Shown piece after piece: positions 17,713-28,256 of a stretch of DNA of 60,477 bases; position 1 is the stretch's first letter, and every line of letters begins with the position of its first letter. The notes under the pieces are model-generated. The model searched no databases. It was given only the letters and a program-made list of their open reading frames with translations, and was not told the DNA's origin. The position numbers and the translations under genes were made by a program. This stretch comes from an uncultured Nostoc sp. (GTDB lineage Bacteria; Cyanobacteriota; Cyanobacteriia; Cyanobacteriales; Nostocaceae), in assembly GCF_937863485.1 (NCBI RefSeq), contig NZ_CALMFY010000153.1, forward strand, positions 1-60,477, written 5' to 3'.

Positions 17713-19590
17713 TTAACTTGCTAGTGCTTCCTGAATGGCATTATTGTAAATAACGCGACCAGGAGTTGTGTATATATACTGCGAAAGTACATTGCCTTTA
17801 GCGTCTTGTCTGACTCGGCGGAACTTATAGAGTAATGTCCGGCTACCATCCTCATTTTCCGTCACTTTCAGGGGTTCTGTATCCGGTTGGTCTGATTCTA
17901 TTTCACCGTCAAACCGCACATAGATATAGGCGTGCAAGTCAATTTGCTCTTGCTGGAAAGCCATAATCACATCCTCTAGCGAAGAAAAGTACTTTCCTAC
18001 ACCTTTTGTCGCACCGGGATTTTCTGCTGTTAAGTAATACGCTCCCAACACCATATCTTGGCTAGGCGTAATGATGGGTTTACCCGTGGCTGGTGACAAA
18101 ATATTGTTAGAAGCCAACATCAACAACCGCGCTTCAGCCTGACTTTCTAACGACAGCGGGACGTGTACCGCCATTTGGTCGCCGTCAAAGTCGGCGTTAA
18201 ATGCCGGACACACCAGAGGATGCAGTTGAATCGCTCTACCTTCTACCAAAATCGGTTCAAAAGACTGAATACCCAAGCGGTGCAACGTTGGTGCCCGATT
18301 TAGCATCACCGGGTGTCCTTCAATCACCTCTTCCAGCACATCCCAAACACTGGGGTCATTACGCGATATCAGCTTTTTCGCAGCTTTGATGTTATTCACC
18401 ATACCGCTACGAATAAGGCGGTTAATCACAAATGGTTGAAATAGCTCAATTGCCATTTCTCTAGGCAAACCACACTGGTGAATTTTCAGCTTTGGCCCGA
18501 CCACAATTACAGAACGTCCAGAGTAGTCAACCCGTTTACCTAACAAATTTTGTCGGAAACGTCCTTGCTTACCCTCAATAATGTCGGACAAAGATTTTAG
18601 GGGTCGGTTATTTGCCCCTACCACAGTGCGTCCCCGACGACCATTGTCAATCAAAGCATCCACTGCTTCTTGCAGCATCCGCTTTTCGTTTCGCACAATA
18701 ATTTCTGGTGCCAAAATTTCTTGCAAGCGTGCTAAACGATTGTTGCGGTTAATTACCCGCCGATACAAATCATTTAAATCGCTGGTAGCAAACCGTCCAC
18801 CATCTAGTTGCACCATTGGGCGCAAGTCGGGGGGAATCACGGGAATAACTGCCATTACCATCCACTCTGGTTTGGAACCAGTGGCGATGAAGTTGTCAAT
18901 CACCCGCAATCGCTTAATTAGCTTGGCTCTCTTTTGTCCCTTGGCGTTGCCAATTTCCTCGCGTAGGCTTTCCGCTTCTTGCTCTAAATTGATATCGGCA
19001 AGCAAGCGCAACAGTGCTTCAGCACCAATACCTACCTCTACGCCTTGCAACTGAGAATCTTCGCTATAAATTTGGTCTTCTATTTCCAACCACTGGTCTT
19101 CACTCAGTAGTTGTTTGTAAGTTAAAGTTTCGGCATTACCTGGACTCAGGACAACATAAGAGTTGAAATAGACAATCTGCTCGACATCCCGCAAAGGCAT
19201 ATCCAATAGGATGGAAATATAGCTAGGAATGCCTTTGAGATACCAGACGTGAGCTACTGGTGCGGCGAGTTTAATATAGCCCATGCGGTGGCGACGCACC
19301 CGTGACTCGGTGACTTCTACCCCACAGCGCTCACAGACAATACCTCTGTGACGAACTCTTTTATACTTGCCACAATGGCATTCCCAATCTTTCGCGGGGC
19401 CAAAGATGCGCTCACAAAATAAGCCATCCATCTCTGGCTTGAGAGTTCGGTAGTTAATGGTCTCAGGCTTGGTAACTTCACCGACTACCTGACCATTGGG
19501 CAATGTTCTTTCGCCCCACTGCCGAATGCGTTCAGGGGAAGCCAAGCCGATTTTTACGTAGTCAAACTGATTAGTTTGGGCAGGTCTCAT
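17713..19590 (-). CDS. rpoC1: RNA polymerase beta-prime subunit, N-terminal part (RpoC1, gamma)
   Basis: This 625-residue gamma subunit of the split cyanobacterial enzyme carries the zinc-binding site C71/C73/C86/C89 near the start. It also has the lid/rudder/clamp segments ([16 protein letters not shown]) and the catalytic magnesium motif NADFDGD at 465-471. It pairs with RpoC2 to form beta-prime and with RpoB to form the active site. It lies between rpoB (104 bp upstream) and rpoC2 (246 bp downstream) on the same strand. The start at 19590 ([15 protein letters not shown]) matches the family. Confidence 0.97.
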   Translation of the reverse strand: MRPAQTNQFDYVKIGLASPERIRQWGERTLPNGQVVGEVTKPETINYRTLKPEMDGLFCERIFGPAKDWECHCGKYKRVRHRGIVCERCGVEVTESRVRRHRMGYIKLAAPVAHVWYLKGIPSYISILLDMPLRDVEQIVYFNSYVVLSPGNAETLTYKQLLSEDQWLEIEDQIYSEDSQLQGVEVGIGAEALLRLLADINLEQEAESLREEIGNAKGQKRAKLIKRLRVIDNFIATGSKPEWMVMAVIPVIPPDLRPMVQLDGGRFATSDLNDLYRRVINRNNRLARLQEILAPEIIVRNEKRMLQEAVDALIDNGRRGRTVVGANNRPLKSLSDIIEGKQGRFRQNLLGKRVDYSGRSVIVVGPKLKIHQCGLPREMAIELFQPFVINRLIRSGMVNNIKAAKKLISRNDPSVWDVLEEVIEGHPVMLNRAPTLHRLGIQSFEPILVEGRAIQLHPLVCPAFNADFDGDQMAVHVPLSLESQAEARLLMLASNNILSPATGKPIITPSQDMVLGAYYLTAENPGATKGVGKYFSSLEDVIMAFQQEQIDLHAYIYVRFDGEIESDQPDTEPLKVTENEDGSRTLLYKFRRVRQDAKGNVLSQYIYTTPGRVIYNNAIQEALAS

Positions 19591-19694
19591 ACTTAAATAC
19601 TGAGTTCCGAGTTATGAGTATATTTAGTTTTTAGTTTGGAGTTAAGAGTTAGAAGTTAGGAATTGTTAACTCCTAACTTCTCACTCCTCACTCT

Positions 19695-22600
19695 CTATTC
19701 GTCATCTTCCAGCGATTCGCGGGAAAGAGATTCATAAGTGGGTCGAGGAGGTGTGCGACGGGCTGATTGGTCTGCCATCAAATCGACTTCCACATCTAGG
19801 GAACTGCCATCTGCTTGGGTTTCTACTTTGTGTACTGCAATGTCTAACCCCAATGATTGCAACTCGCGCATTAGCACCTTAAAGGATTCTGGGGTTCCAG
19901 GTCGAGGAATTGCCTTACCTTTAACGATCGCATTTAACGCTTCATTCCGTCCTTGCATATCGTCAGATTTAACTGTGAGCAATTCCTGTAAGGTGTAAGC
20001 TGCACCAAAGGCTTCCAATGCCCACACTTCCATTTCCCCAAACCGTTGACCACCTTGTTGGGCTTTACCACCCAAGGGTTGCTGAGTCACCAGTGAGTAT
20101 GGGCCTGTGGAACGGGCGTGGATCTTATCATCCACCAAATGCACCAGCTTCAGCATGTAAGCCACACCGATAGTGATTGCTCGGTCAAAGGGTTCGCCTG
20201 TACGACCGTCATACACCATGATTTTGCCTGGATTATCTGGGTTATATACCCAGTCTTTGCCTGTTTCGTCTCGTGCTTCTTGCAATTTGCCATGCACAAT
20301 TCGGCGGGATGACTCTTCACCGTACATTTCGTCAAAGGGAGTAATCTTAAATCGCACTCCCAAGGTCTGACCAGCCCAACCCAAGAGGCACTCAAATACT
20401 TGTCCGACGTTCATCCGACTGGGTACACCCAAGGGGTTAAGTACAATGTCTACTGGTGAACCATCGGGCAAATAAGGCATATCTTCCGCTGGCAATATCC
20501 GAGAAATAATCCCTTTATTCCCGTGGCGTCCTGCCATTTTGTCACCAACTTGGATCTTGCGCTTTTGGGCGACATATACCCGGACTACCATATTGGCTCC
20601 CGGTGGCAGTTCATCGCCTTGTTCACGGGTAAATAAACGCACATCAACTACGCGCCCTTTTTCACCGTTTGGGACTCGCAGGGAATTGTCCCGCACATCT
20701 CGCGCTTTTTCACCGAAAATGGCCCGCAACAGTTTTTCTTCTGGCGGTTGGTCAGATTCACCTTTAGGTGTGACTTTTCCTACCAAGATATCTCCTGCTT
20801 CTACCCATGCCCCAATGCGAATGATTCCCTGTTCATCCAACTGACGTAAGGCATCTTCGCCGACGTTGGGAATTTCTCTGGTGATTTCTTCTGGCCCCAG
20901 TTTCGTCTGTCTAGCTTCAATTTCATATTTTTCAATGTGAATTGAGGTGTAGACATCATCCTGCACTAGTCTTTCAGAAATTAAAATTGCGTCTTCGTAG
21001 TTGTAGCCTTCCCAAGGCATATAGGCAACTACAATATTTTGTCCTAGCGCCAATTCACCACCTTCGGTGGAGGAGCCATCAGCCAGCACCTGACCAGCAA
21101 CAACCCGTTCACCAATGCGGACGAGAGGTTTCTGATTTAAACAGGTGTCTTGGTTGGAACGTTGGTACTTGGAAAGGGTGTACTTAATTTCGGAGGTTGC
21201 TGGTTTCGGACGCACACGAATTTCTGTGGCATCCACATAGGTGACATCGCCATCGGTGCGCGATACAACCACCATTCCGGAGTCTCTTGCTCCTTGCGCT
21301 TCCAAACCTGTACCTACCAGAGGGCGTTCTGGCTTGAGCAGGGGTACTGCTTGCCGTTGCATGTTCGACCCCATCAGCGCTCGGTTAGCGTCATCATGCT
21401 CCAAGAAGGGAATCATGCTAGTCGCTACCGACACAATCTGTACTGGAGATACTGCTACGTAGTCCACCTGTTCTGGTGTCGTGGTGGAAAATTCTTGGCG
21501 ATAGCGGACTGGCACTTGCGGTCCAATAATGTGCCCGGTTTCATCTACAGGAATATCTCCCGGAGCAACCCGCAAGTCATCTTCTTCATCGGCTGTCATA
21601 TAGGCTGGAGGCAGGTCAAATCTGACTCGCCCGTTTTCCACAGGTCTAAATGGCGTTTCTAAGAAGCCGTACAGGTTTACCCGCGCATGGGTTGCTAAGG
21701 AGCCAATCAATCCGGCGTTGGGACCTTCTGGTGTCTCAATCGGGCAAATACGTCCATAGTGACTAGGATGAATATCCCGCACAGCAAAACCAGCCCGTTC
21801 GCGGGTTAAACCACCAGGACCAAGGGCACTCAAACGGCGTTTATGGGTCAGTTCTGCTAAAGGATTGGTTTGATCCATGAACTGACTTAACTGGCTGGAA
21901 CCAAAGAATTCTTTAATTGCTGCTACCAGTGGTTTCGGGTTCACCAAGGAAGCGGGGGTTAGCACTTCGGCATCCGATACGGTCATCCGTTCCCGAATGA
22001 TTCTCTCTAGGCGGTTTAAGCCCACCCGCACTTGGTTTTGCAGCAATTCACCGACGCTTCTTACCCGCCGATTCCCTAAGTGGTCAATATCATCGATGTT
22101 ACCAATATCGTATTCTAGGTTGATCAGGTAATCTACGGCTGCCAAGATATCGCCAGCAGTTAACACCCGCATTGTGTCTGGGACAGAAAGGCGCAATTTC
22201 TTGTTGAGCTTGTACCGTCCGACGCGACCAAGGTCATAACGTTTCGGGTCAAAGAATCGGGAGTCTAAGAGCTGTTGTCCACCTAAGACTGTGGGTGGTT
22301 CACCAGGACGCAGTTTCCGATATAACTCCATCAGGGCTTCTTCTTCAGAGAATTGCCCTTCTTTTTCGATGGTTTTTTGGAAATATTCTGGATGGCGTAA
22401 GGCGTCAAAGATTTCGTTGTCTGATAACCCTAAAGCTTTTAGGAGTACCTGCGCTGATAGTTTGCGGGTTTTGTCAATGCGTACCCACACCAAATCGTTA
22501 CGGTCTGTTTCAAATTTTAGCCATGCTCCCCGGTTGGGAATTAAGCTAGCTGAATAAGTGCGTCGCCCGTTTTTGTCTATTTCTGATTTGTAATAAACCC

Positions 22601-22994
22601 CTGGCGATCGCACTATTTGGTTGACAATTACCCGCTCGGCTCCGTTAATAATAAACGTGCCGCGATCGGTCATCAAAGGCAAATCCCCAATAAATACCTC
22701 TTGCTCTTTGATTTCCCCTGTTTCTTTGTTAATCAGGCGTGTAGGGACATACATTTGAACGGCATAGGTACTGTCCCGCCGTTTGGCTTCTTCGACGCTG
22801 TACTTTGGCTCCTTGAGTTTGTAGTTATGACCCAAAAAGTGCAGTTCTAATTTGCCCGTATAATCTGTAATAGGACTAAAGGAGTTAAGTTCTTCTATCA
22901 GCCCTTCTTCCAAAAACCAGCGAAAGCTTGACCGCTGGATTTCAATCAAGTCGGGCAACAGAAAAGCGGGTTCCATATATGTTTCTTTAGTCAT
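19695..22994 (-). CDS. rpoB: RNA polymerase beta subunit (RpoB)
   Basis: The beta subunit, 1099 residues from ATG 22994 ([20 protein letters not shown]). An in-frame ATG exists 14 codons upstream at 23036, but 22994 is preferred: it has AAAGGAAGAGG directly upstream and gives the usual N-terminus. The rifampicin pocket is intact and of sensitive type ([20 protein letters not shown], then [11 protein letters not shown]). Late landmarks are [10 protein letters not shown] and [20 protein letters not shown]. It is second in the order rpsT-tatD-rpoB-rpoC1-rpoC2 once the unusual 690-bp gap to tatD is skipped, and that gap holds a small ORF with a strong ribosome-binding site. Confidence 0.97.
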   Translation of the reverse strand: MTKETYMEPAFLLPDLIEIQRSSFRWFLEEGLIEELNSFSPITDYTGKLELHFLGHNYKLKEPKYSVEEAKRRDSTYAVQMYVPTRLINKETGEIKEQEVFIGDLPLMTDRGTFIINGAERVIVNQIVRSPGVYYKSEIDKNGRRTYSASLIPNRGAWLKFETDRNDLVWVRIDKTRKLSAQVLLKALGLSDNEIFDALRHPEYFQKTIEKEGQFSEEEALMELYRKLRPGEPPTVLGGQQLLDSRFFDPKRYDLGRVGRYKLNKKLRLSVPDTMRVLTAGDILAAVDYLINLEYDIGNIDDIDHLGNRRVRSVGELLQNQVRVGLNRLERIIRERMTVSDAEVLTPASLVNPKPLVAAIKEFFGSSQLSQFMDQTNPLAELTHKRRLSALGPGGLTRERAGFAVRDIHPSHYGRICPIETPEGPNAGLIGSLATHARVNLYGFLETPFRPVENGRVRFDLPPAYMTADEEDDLRVAPGDIPVDETGHIIGPQVPVRYRQEFSTTTPEQVDYVAVSPVQIVSVATSMIPFLEHDDANRALMGSNMQRQAVPLLKPERPLVGTGLEAQGARDSGMVVVSRTDGDVTYVDATEIRVRPKPATSEIKYTLSKYQRSNQDTCLNQKPLVRIGERVVAGQVLADGSSTEGGELALGQNIVVAYMPWEGYNYEDAILISERLVQDDVYTSIHIEKYEIEARQTKLGPEEITREIPNVGEDALRQLDEQGIIRIGAWVEAGDILVGKVTPKGESDQPPEEKLLRAIFGEKARDVRDNSLRVPNGEKGRVVDVRLFTREQGDELPPGANMVVRVYVAQKRKIQVGDKMAGRHGNKGIISRILPAEDMPYLPDGSPVDIVLNPLGVPSRMNVGQVFECLLGWAGQTLGVRFKITPFDEMYGEESSRRIVHGKLQEARDETGKDWVYNPDNPGKIMVYDGRTGEPFDRAITIGVAYMLKLVHLVDDKIHARSTGPYSLVTQQPLGGKAQQGGQRFGEMEVWALEAFGAAYTLQELLTVKSDDMQGRNEALNAIVKGKAIPRPGTPESFKVLMRELQSLGLDIAVHKVETQADGSSLDVEVDLMADQSARRTPPRPTYESLSRESLEDDE

Positions 22995-23109
22995 GCCTCT
23001 TCCTTTGTCAACCTGGTAACATTTTCCCTTGGACACTGCTGTTTGACGCTTCCCATTGCTAGCCAGTGTCCTTAGCTAGTTTGGGAACTTCTTTTTACAC
23101 AGTTGCTAT

Positions 23110-23265
23110 TTACAGGTGTGGGCAAACGCAGCGATTAAAGCTGGAATGAGCAATTTGCACAAGGTGTACCCTAATCGGGTACTCAGACGGCAAAAACTCA
23201 CTATAGTCTTGATTTAAGAAGAATATACAGTTGAGATATTCCTGAGTTTTATCTACTTTCTTCAT
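23110..23265 (-). CDS. Candidate 51-residue leader ORF upstream of rpoB
   Basis: ATG 23265 follows GGAGGGG with good spacing and opens a 51-codon frame (MKKVDKTQEYLNCIFFLNQ...) ending in TAA at 23110. It lies 116 bp upstream of rpoB on the same strand. The product has no signal peptide or known motif, and Cys are at 13, 46 and 48. It may be a real small protein, a leader peptide affecting rpoB translation, or chance. The strong ribosome-binding site is the main support. Confidence 0.35.
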   Translation of the reverse strand: MKKVDKTQEYLNCIFFLNQDYSEFLPSEYPIRVHLVQIAHSSFNRCVCPHL

Positions 23266-23725
23266 TTCCCCTCCAAAAAGCGCGTTAATTTGCTGACGCA
23301 GCTCTAAACGGTGTGTCTTAAATCACTCCGCTATTTATACTCTCAGTAATATCCTAGATATCCTAAGACTGAGGGAATGATCCGTACCTTGTCGGCTTTG
23401 AATCAGAATCACTTCATTTTGCTGAATTGTACTCACAAGGCAATTTTGTTTAACGATTTTGAATATGTTCAATACACACCAAGCTGATGTTGTGCAAAAG
23501 TTTAGCTCAACCTGGGTTGGCACGGTTAGTCATGTGTGGAGAGCATCCGCTTGTAGAGATTTGGAGCATGGCCAAGCCGATAACAGCACGGAAAATTAGG
23601 ATCAGAAATTTTAGCTTCCTTCCTTTATCATTATGGCGCAAGCAAAATGTTTTTGAGGCAATAATATTATCATATTTTTGTCCCCCTAGAGTTTTATTTT
23701 TTTTAGCACAACTGAATAAAAGAGA
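23266..23725. other. Spacer between tatD and the rpoB leader
   Basis: 460 bp without a convincing gene. The minus strand has GAGAGTATAAATAGC near 23328-23342, which contains a -10-like TATAAA that could belong to an rpoB promoter, but no good -35 was found. The left edge next to tatD is T-rich on the plus strand. Confidence 0.35.
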
Positions 23726-24523
23726 TTAAAGCCCACTTTCTATTGACAGACCGAATAATTTACAGGCATTCTGGGTGGTTTGATGGGCGATTGCCTCTAC
23801 CGTTTCCTGACGCAGTTTAGCTACTTGCTCGGCTACATAAAGCACGTAGGCAGGCTCGTTGCGCCTCTCGCCCCGTTTAGGAACTGGGGCTAGAAATGGG
23901 CAGTCTGTTTCAATCAGTAGGCGATCGCTACTCACCATCGCAGCTGAGGATTGGATCGCTTTGGCGTTTTTGAACGTTACCGTCCCGCTAAAGCTGATGT
24001 AAAAGCCTAAATCGAGAAACCATTGAGTTTCTTCTGGCGTTCCTCCCCAGCAATGCATGACGCCCCGCACTCTTTCTCCCTTAAGTTTCTGCCACTTTTG
24101 TAGCACTTCTCTGGTTTGGGCCGCAGCGTCACGGCAGTGGATAATCACTGGTAAGTTGAGTTCAGATGCGATCGCTAACTGCGACTCAAACACCATGAGC
24201 TGATGCTCATAGTTATCAGCTTTGTAGAAATCCAGCCCCATTTCCCCAATTGCTACCACATTCGAGTCAGAACTCGCTAAAGTTTTGATTTTATCGGCTG
24301 TCTTGCTATTCCATTTATCAGCATCTAAAGGATGTAATCCCACGGCAAAGCTGATTTCGGGAAACTCTTGGACTATAGATTGAATACTGGAAAACTCCTC
24401 CGGGTGAACACAGGAATGTACTAAACGCACTACACCTGCTTCTTGCCACCGCGATCGCACTGTTGCTAAATCTGGCTGAAAACTATCAAAGTTAAGATGA
24501 ACGTGCGTGTCTATCAGTTGCAT
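23726..24523 (-). CDS. tatD: TatD family metal-dependent hydrolase
   Basis: A 265-residue TIM-barrel amidohydrolase-type protein. The metal ligands of the TatD family are all present: H7 and H9 (DTHVHL), E94 (GEMGLDFY), H129 (IIHCRD), H157 (MHCWGG) and D207 (ETDCPF). TatD proteins are Mg-dependent DNases/exonucleases with proposed roles in DNA repair and quality control. The gene sits between rpsT and rpoB, the usual place in cyanobacteria. The spacer to rpsT is 192 bp with STRR-like sequence. Confidence 0.92.
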   Translation of the reverse strand: MQLIDTHVHLNFDSFQPDLATVRSRWQEAGVVRLVHSCVHPEEFSSIQSIVQEFPEISFAVGLHPLDADKWNSKTADKIKTLASSDSNVVAIGEMGLDFYKADNYEHQLMVFESQLAIASELNLPVIIHCRDAAAQTREVLQKWQKLKGERVRGVMHCWGGTPEETQWFLDLGFYISFSGTVTFKNAKAIQSSAAMVSSDRLLIETDCPFLAPVPKRGERRNEPAYVLYVAEQVAKLRQETVEAIAHQTTQNACKLFGLSIESGL

Positions 24524-24715
24524 TCTTTGTCCTTTATTGTTTGTCCTTGGTCATTTGTAAGAGAAGTTTTGTACCCTTCAGGATGCCAAAGCCATATGCT
24601 CGCGGATTCATTGACGCCGCCTTTGGTAGAGAACAGGCGGCACTATCCTCGTCAGCCGACGCTTAGACTTTTCTCTTTGTTTTCTGACCAATGACTAAGG
24701 ACAAATGACCAATGA

Positions 24716-25012
24716 CTACTCAACTATTTGTGTGAGGGGTTTTAGTCTGTGAGCCAATCTTGACTTTTTCCTTGCCCCATTGTTAGGGTGAAGGACACCC
24801 CGTTTGATCGCTTTATCGATTTTACCGTAAGCCTCCGATAACCGATCCTGTGCTTCTTGTTTTAATTCTGGGGTAGGATTAGCTGTATAGGCAGCTACAG
24901 CATTCAAGTATTTCTTCATCAGTGTCTTTACTGCTGATTTGTAAGCTTTATTACGCAGTCGGTTACGTTCTGCGATTTCGGCACGCTTGAGAGCAGACTT
25001 TGTATTCGCCAC
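24716..25012 (-). CDS. rpsT: Small-subunit ribosomal protein S20
   Basis: Read from the GTG at 25012, the protein is 98 residues and begins (M)[20 protein letters not shown], the standard S20 N-terminus. An in-frame TTG at 25024 would add four residues but has less support. GGA lies 7 nt upstream of the GTG. S20 is a basic helical-bundle protein binding 16S rRNA early in 30S assembly. It is first in the rpsT-tatD-rpoBC cluster, so the promoter is expected in the 25013-25432 spacer, where a GGGCATGGGGCATGG repeat lies at about 25118. Confidence 0.95.
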   Translation of the reverse strand: MANTKSALKRAEIAERNRLRNKAYKSAVKTLMKKYLNAVAAYTANPTPELKQEAQDRLSEAYGKIDKAIKRGVLHPNNGARKKSRLAHRLKPLTQIVE

Positions 25013-25432
25013 AGTCAATTCCAAAAATACTATTATTTATGTACACATACTACTAGACTTACTAATATAGCATCCAAATTGCCAATGTTATAATTTCCTA
25101 AAAAAATTATGCTATTGGGCATGGGGCATGGATGAATAATCAATAGTTCTTTCCCTGCTTCCTGATCTCCCCAGTCCCCAATTCAGTATGTCGTCAATTT
25201 AGGAAATGCGTTAAAATAAGGTACATAAAATTAAATAGTCACCCTAACTCACCACAACCTGGTTAAGCAATGTGATTGCCAATGAATATAATAATCTGTC
25301 CATAAAGCGGATGTATTGTTAGAGGCAAAGAATTGTAAAGAGCTAAATTCCAGGGATTTCCAGGTATAGAACCGACATATGGTGTCTGTACACACGTTGA
25401 CTACTAAAAAGTTAGGAAAATAAGTAAAAATT

Positions 25433-25634
25433 ATACTCAGACCCTACCCCCTGTAAATCCGGGGGCTTTGATGTGCAAACACACCACCTGCACCCCGCAA
25501 GGAGTGAGGGGAAGGGCATAAAGGTAACGGGAAATGGCACGCCTGCTTCCTGCCGCAAGCCTGCCAAGGTTTGTCGGACTGAGCAATTGAATTGCCTTCT
25601 CAAGCAAACCAAGTGCTGGCAGCCTTGAGAGTAT
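25433..25634. ncRNA. Candidate structured RNA or leader between rpsT and hisD
   Basis: This 200-bp block is much more GC-rich than its flanks and full of pairing arms. ATACTC (25433-25438) can close with GAGTAT (25629-25634). Inside are CCCCC/GGGGG (25447-25451, 25461-25465), CCCC/GGGG (25493-25496, 25508-25511) and CTGCCA+GGTTTG (25561-25573) with CAAACC+TGGCAG (25605-25622), capped by GCAATT/AATTGC (25583-25595). On the plus strand TTGACT (25397-25402) with TAAGTA (25421-25426, 18-nt spacing) could be a promoter. On the minus strand the block ends in ATAATTTTT, like a U-run. It could be a free RNA (6S-like in shape) or a hisD leader; no known RNA family was recognised. Confidence 0.35.
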
Positions 25635-25753
25635 CAAAAAAATCCAGGTTAAGCTAGAGAAGAGAATTAGAGTCAGCTTGCACACCCCAGTGGGTCAAGA
25701 GCAATACTAAATCTCAGGTGGCAATATTATAATTTTGGCATTGTCCTTACTCC

Positions 25754-27052
25754 ATGCTGCGAATCATTACTCAGCAGGCAGACGTCAGAGCAGAACTACA
25801 ACGGATCTGCGATCGCACCCATGACGAACAGGTGCTTCACAAAGAAGCAACGGTGCGGGAAGTTTTGCAAGCAGTGAAGCGCCAAGGCGACAAAGCTGTA
25901 TTGCATTACACAGCCGAATTCGACAAACAAACCCTGAAAGCAGAAGAACTCCGAGTTACAGGCTCAGAACTAGATGCAGCCTATCAGCAGGTGTCAAAGG
26001 AGTTGCTTGATGCAATTCGGCTAGCTTACCGCCAAATTGAAGCGTTTCATCGTCAGCGAGTACCCAAAAGCTGGGTACACTTCGGCGAGGATGAAATAGT
26101 GCTGGGCAAACGCTACACCCCCGTAGACCGAGCCGGGTTGTATGTGCCTGGTGGTCGCGCCGCCTATCCCAGTACAGTGCTGATGAATGCAATTCCGGCT
26201 CATGTTGCTGCTGTACCCCACGTGGTGATGGTAACACCACCAGGTTCAGGGGGTGCTATTAACCCAGCAGTCTTAGTAGCTGCCCAAGAAGCAGGAGTAC
26301 AAGAAATTTATCGTATTGGAGGCGCACAAGCGATCGCTGCTTTAGCCTATGGCACAGAAACGATTCCGAAAGTGAATGTAATTACTGGGCCTGGTAACAT
26401 TTATGTCACCTTAGCGAAAAAACTTGTCTACGGCATCGTCGGCATTGATTCCTTGGCAGGTCCTAGCGAAGTGCTGATAATTGCCGATGAAACTGCAAAT
26501 CCGGTGCATGTAGCTGCTGACTTGCTGGCCCAAGCCGAACACGATCCAATGGCGGCAGCAATTTTGCTAACCACAGATGCTGCTTTGGCAAAAAACGTGC
26601 AATTAGCCTTAGAAAGACAGCTAGTGGATCACCCACGGCGAATAGACACAGAAAAGGCGATCGCTCATTATGGGTTGATTGTTCTTGTGGAATCGCTCCA
26701 AGCAGCAGCAGAACTCTCAAATGAATTTGCCCCCGAACATCTAGAATTAGAAGTTAAAGACCCTTGGGCACTATTACCACAGATTCGCCACGCTGGGGCA
26801 ATCTTTTTAGGTTACTCCACACCAGAAGCTGTAGGAGACTATTTGGCAGGCCCTAATCACACCTTGCCAACTTCTGGCGCTGCCCGCTATGCCTCGGCAT
26901 TAGGGGTTGAAACTTTCCTGAAACATTCCAGTATTATTCAATACTCCCAAGCCGCGCTGCAAAATGTGGCTAGTGCCATTAATGTGCTAGCAACGGCAGA
27001 GGGTTTACCTTCCCATGCTGATTCAGTCCGACGCCGAATTCAGCAAGAATAG
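25754..27052 (+). CDS. hisD: Histidinol dehydrogenase
   Basis: A 432-residue enzyme with the HisD landmarks GLYVPGGRAAYPSTVLMNAIPA, GGAQAIAALAYGT, GPGNIYVTLAKK, GPSEVLIIADE, AEHDPMA (catalytic/zinc His), FAPEHLEL and GPNHTLPTSGAARY. It oxidises L-histidinol to histidine in two NAD-dependent, zinc-assisted steps, the end of histidine synthesis. It has no adjacent his gene; hisH is 21 kb away. The 120 bp between the structured GC-rich block and this start could be a leader. An 8-bp hairpin ATTAGGAA/TTCCTAAT (27055-27081) follows the stop but lacks a clean U-run. Confidence 0.96.
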   Translation: MLRIITQQADVRAELQRICDRTHDEQVLHKEATVREVLQAVKRQGDKAVLHYTAEFDKQTLKAEELRVTGSELDAAYQQVSKELLDAIRLAYRQIEAFHRQRVPKSWVHFGEDEIVLGKRYTPVDRAGLYVPGGRAAYPSTVLMNAIPAHVAAVPHVVMVTPPGSGGAINPAVLVAAQEAGVQEIYRIGGAQAIAALAYGTETIPKVNVITGPGNIYVTLAKKLVYGIVGIDSLAGPSEVLIIADETANPVHVAADLLAQAEHDPMAAAILLTTDAALAKNVQLALERQLVDHPRRIDTEKAIAHYGLIVLVESLQAAAELSNEFAPEHLELEVKDPWALLPQIRHAGAIFLGYSTPEAVGDYLAGPNHTLPTSGAARYASALGVETFLKHSSIIQYSQAALQNVASAINVLATAEGLPSHADSVRRRIQQE

Positions 27053-27604
27053 TGATTAGGAATGGTTAATTTTTTCCTAATCCTGTTGGCAAAAGTCACT
27101 CGATAGGTTCCAAATAAAAGTTTGGACAGCAATGTCTGACGACAAGCCCTCCGGGTGACGCTTGTTCCGACGCTCGTTCCGACGCTGCGCTATCGCTACC
27201 GCTGCGCTAACGGCAGTCGCTCATGGGGGAAACCCCCTGTTCCCGCGCTGGCTCATCGCTACGCGTCTACGCACGCCACTTGCTACCTTGCTTTAAGCCT
27301 TTTGGCGGGGGCGTCTACAAGTTGGGCATTGCCCACCTAATCCAGTGGCTTATTAAGGAAGGAGTTACCTGCATAGTAAGCCAGTGAATAGTTCAGAGGA
27401 GAGTTACCCTCCCCAAAGAACTAGCGAAAATATTCTCTACGCTAGTTGCTACAATGCACTAACGTCAAAGTGGGTTAAACCAACCTATGACGCAGCCTCG
27501 AATATATAAACTAAGTAGGCAGATGGGAAATTAATTTAGTGTAGCTGGCAACAAGTTTTGCTAGATACTTATGTAAGGGGTCTACTTTTTAGGAGACGAG
27601 AGCG
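27053..27604. repeat. Spacer containing a GC-rich dispersed repeat block
   Basis: About 27130-27300 is a GC-rich patchwork (CTTGTTCCGACGCTCGTTCC, CTGCGCTATCGCTACCGCTG, GGGGGAAACCCCC) of the kind scattered in this genome; similar patches occur at 34560-34670 and 55500-55640. At 27344-27396 a near-inverted pair CAGTGGCTTA/TAAGCCAGTG can form a long hairpin. No gene was seen. Confidence 0.55.
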
Positions 27605-28030
27605 GTGCTAAAGAATATTTTGGTAGCTCTGGACGGTTCGGAAATTGCAGAACGAGTAATTCAAACTTTAGATAATTTGGCGTTGTCAAAAGATGCCAAG
27701 GTTATTCTGTGTCATGTGTTTCCCACGCCAGAGTCAGAGATGGAACTACCCGCTGATCGTCCTCAGCCAGAGTCCCCAACATTTTCTTATTTTCATATTG
27801 AAAAACAATTGCAATCGTATCAGGAAAAGTTATCAGTCACTTGTGAGTTAGAACTGGTAACTGGTGATCCTGCCGAAGAGATTATTCGCCTTGCTAATAT
27901 TCACAAAACTGACTTGATTATAATTGGCAGTCGTGGGTTGATTGGGATGAAGCGAATTGTCCAAGGTTCTGTTAGCAGTCAAGTTGTGGAAGAGGCTAAT
28001 TGTTCTGTGTTGGTGGTAAAGCCAAGGTAA
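27605..28030 (+). CDS. Universal stress protein (UspA family)
   Basis: A 141-residue single-domain Usp. It starts (M)[17 protein letters not shown] and ends with the ATP-binding signature G-x2-G-x9-G-S ([18 protein letters not shown]) and VLVVKPR, so it is probably an ATP-binding type. Such proteins help survival under stress; the partner is unknown. The start is GTG at 27605, preceded by AGGAG at 27592-27596. The truncated Uma2 gene begins 20 bp downstream in the same direction. Confidence 0.9.
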   Translation: MLKNILVALDGSEIAERVIQTLDNLALSKDAKVILCHVFPTPESEMELPADRPQPESPTFSYFHIEKQLQSYQEKLSVTCELELVTGDPAEEIIRLANIHKTDLIIIGSRGLIGMKRIVQGSVSSQVVEEANCSVLVVKPR

Positions 28031-28049
28031 AAATTTGCAAGGGGAAGCA

Positions 28050-28256
28050 ATGACTATAACCACCCCAAAACTAACCTTTGAAGAATACCTGAAATATGAT
28101 GATGGCACTAATACCCGTTACGAATTGGTGAATGGAGAACTAATTCCCATGAGTCTAGGAAGTGGACAACATGGAGCGGTAACAGAATTTATTAATGTTT
28201 GCTTTCGAGCAGAAATTCTCTGGCTTGCTATCTGCCGAAGATTAAAAATAATTTAA
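28050..28256 (+). pseudogene. Truncated Uma2-family (DUF820) endonuclease
   Basis: From ATG 28050 (preceded by AAGGGGAAG) the frame reads [20 protein letters not shown], then [15 protein letters not shown] and [14 protein letters not shown]. This is the N-terminal part of the cyanobacterial Uma2 family, whose full length is near 190 residues. After about residue 58 the sequence leaves the family and stops at 28256. The central and C-terminal PD-(D/E)XK nuclease part is absent. The break coincides with the end of the peptide-export locus, whose transporter gene overlaps the stop by 4 bp in convergent orientation, so arrival of that locus or a linked deletion may have cut Uma2. Confidence 0.75.

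Noticed and set aside
25541..25565. Minus-strand CAGG...AGGAAGCAG resembling the apical loop of SRP (4.5S) RNA
   Set aside because: The flanking sequences do not pair into the long hairpin required of 4.5S RNA, and the loop is two bases longer than the usual one.
25412..25685. Two minus-strand ORFs (66 and 82 codons) in the structured block
   Set aside because: Both lie in the GC-rich structured DNA, lack ribosome-binding sites and show no protein-like features.
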